Notes under the pieces: model-generated
Told to the model about the DNA's origin: nothing
The model's database searches: none
What the model saw: the letters and a program-made list of their open reading frames with translations, nothing else
Position numbers and translations under genes: made by a program
Shown here: positions 4,782 to 5,647 of the stretch, in pieces
Numbering within the stretch: the first letter of the stretch is position 1
Layout: each line of letters opens with the position of its first letter
Origin: JAWXVD01 sp044425705
GTDB taxonomy: Bacteria; Bacillota; Clostridia; Lachnospirales; Lachnospiraceae
Direction: 5' to 3'
DNA length: 5,647 nt
Assembly (NCBI GenBank): GCA_044425705.1
Contig: JAWXVD010000175.1
Span: 1-5,647 of the forward strand

Positions 4782-5647
4782 ATGATACATAGATTACACT
4801 TTAGTGATTCCACAAATAAAATTTCTGCAACAGGGCATAAAAATAATAAACCAAGCAAGGTTTCATCGACTTTTCTTGATTTAGTAGTCATCTTCACCTT
4901 ATTTACCTTAGTACAACTGCCTATTACTGATTACGGAATCTTCCAGACGATTCTTCTTTCCTTTCAAACTCTGGATTTTATTGTTCTTCTTTCTGTTTTC
5001 TATTGTTTACTCTTATCTTTTCTTGTAGTATGGACAATAAAGACCGCTTTATTCTTTTGTCCAAAAGTGGCAAACTATAGTATTCTTTCTTTTGCTACAG
5101 TGATTGCAATTGTGAATAGACATCTTTTTATTTTCCGAGCAAATCCATTTCAATGGAATGATTTTAGTGGTATCAGTACTGCTGCTGATGTAGCTGGACA
5201 ATATTCTTTACAATTTGATAGCTCCATCGGATGGACTCTAGTACTTTTTCTCTTAGGTATTTTTATGCTACGTACTTTCCATCAATATTTATCAAAATGT
5301 GCAAACGCAAATCTGTCTACGCCTAGTAAAAATACATATTTCATTACAAAGAAGAATATCGCTCATAAATTCTGCCCTATAAAACTCTCATTTCAACTAA
5401 TCGCCCTATCTATCATTTGGTCAATCCTATGGCTACTTCCTGTTGAAGATGTGGTTAATGCCAACCCAGATTATTGTGGTGATGGAGAAATTTTTGTTGC
5501 AAACATGTTTTTACAAGCAAAAGCGAATACTATAAAAGAACCTGACCAATACGAAGAAAAAATAGAAACCATATTGACAAACTATGTTTCCGATTCTCTT
5601 TCAGATGCCACCTATACTACTGATATTATTGTTATTATGAATGAAAC
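4782..5647 (+). CDS. LTA-synthase/phosphoglycerol-transferase-like membrane protein, 3' end beyond the window
   Basis: The reading frame stays open from ATG 4782 to the window edge, giving 288 residues. The start follows AAGGATGG (4765-4772), nine nt upstream. About five membrane segments are visible, near 31-49, 60-86, 99-118, 150-166 and 203-220, matching the five-helix N-terminus of the LtaS/MdoB-like sulfatase-fold family. RANPFQWNDF (119-128) fits the conserved short segment between helices in that family. After the last helix come NANPDYCGDG (226-235) and a linker, then TDIIVIMNE (280-288), which matches the first strand of the catalytic domain; Glu288 corresponds to the first metal-binding Glu. 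The nucleophile Thr and other metal ligands lie outside the window. Family members transfer glycerol-phosphate from phosphatidylglycerol to a polymer or glycolipid on the outer face of the membrane. Whether this one makes lipoteichoic acid or modifies another glycan cannot be told from the N-terminal half. It is divergent from hipBA and probably separately transcribed. Confidence 0.85.
   Translation, partial: MIHRLHFSDSTNKISATGHKNNKPSKVSSTFLDLVVIFTLFTLVQLPITDYGIFQTILLSFQTLDFIVLLSVFYCLLLSFLVVWTIKTALFFCPKVANYSILSFATVIAIVNRHLFIFRANPFQWNDFSGISTAADVAGQYSLQFDSSIGWTLVLFLLGIFMLRTFHQYLSKCANANLSTPSKNTYFITKKNIAHKFCPIKLSFQLIALSIIWSILWLLPVEDVVNANPDYCGDGEIFVANMFLQAKANTIKEPDQYEEKIETILTNYVSDSLSDATYTTDIIVIMNE

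Overview
The window is AT-rich DNA that looks like a low-GC Firmicute of class Clostridia, most likely of the Lachnospiraceae type. That placement is an inference from base composition, AGGAGG-type ribosome binding sites, a membrane-anchored HtrA with a long Gln/Asn-rich cytoplasmic tail, and an LTA-synthase-family membrane protein. I see no rRNA, tRNA, CRISPR array or intact insertion sequence.

Layout: (1) Positions 1-131 are a short leader holding a terminator-like hairpin that faces the minus strand. (2) Positions 132-1290 (+) are a two-gene unit: a 120-aa protein of unknown function, then a compact HipA-fold kinase of about 255 aa that keeps the catalytic Asp, the metal-binding Asn and Asp, the ATP-site Lys and a Ser-Ser-x-Gly-Ala loop, but lacks the usual HipA N-terminal subdomain. 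(3) Positions 1365-1409 are a bidirectional terminator between convergent genes. (4) Positions 1436-2977 (-) encode a complete HtrA/DegP-type membrane serine protease with one PDZ domain. (5) Positions 3162-4557 (-) are a complete hipB-hipA toxin-antitoxin pair with overlapping reading frames, read from a near-consensus promoter that seems to produce a leaderless hipB message. (6) Positions 4612-4692 hold a coding-like vestige of unknown origin. (7) Positions 4782 to the window end (+) are the N-terminal, membrane-spanning half of an LTA-synthase/phosphoglycerol-transferase-like protein, cut by the window edge just as its extracellular catalytic domain begins.

The main theme is two different HipA-family Ser/Thr kinases on opposite strands on either side of an envelope-stress protease. 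The minus-strand pair is a textbook HipBA module: the XRE protein HipB should bind its own promoter and neutralise HipA. The plus-strand kinase has no HTH partner; its only linked partner is the 120-aa protein. That pair is the least explained part of the window and the best candidate for an under-described module. HtrA and the LTA-synthase-like protein are ordinary envelope functions and need not be linked to the kinases.
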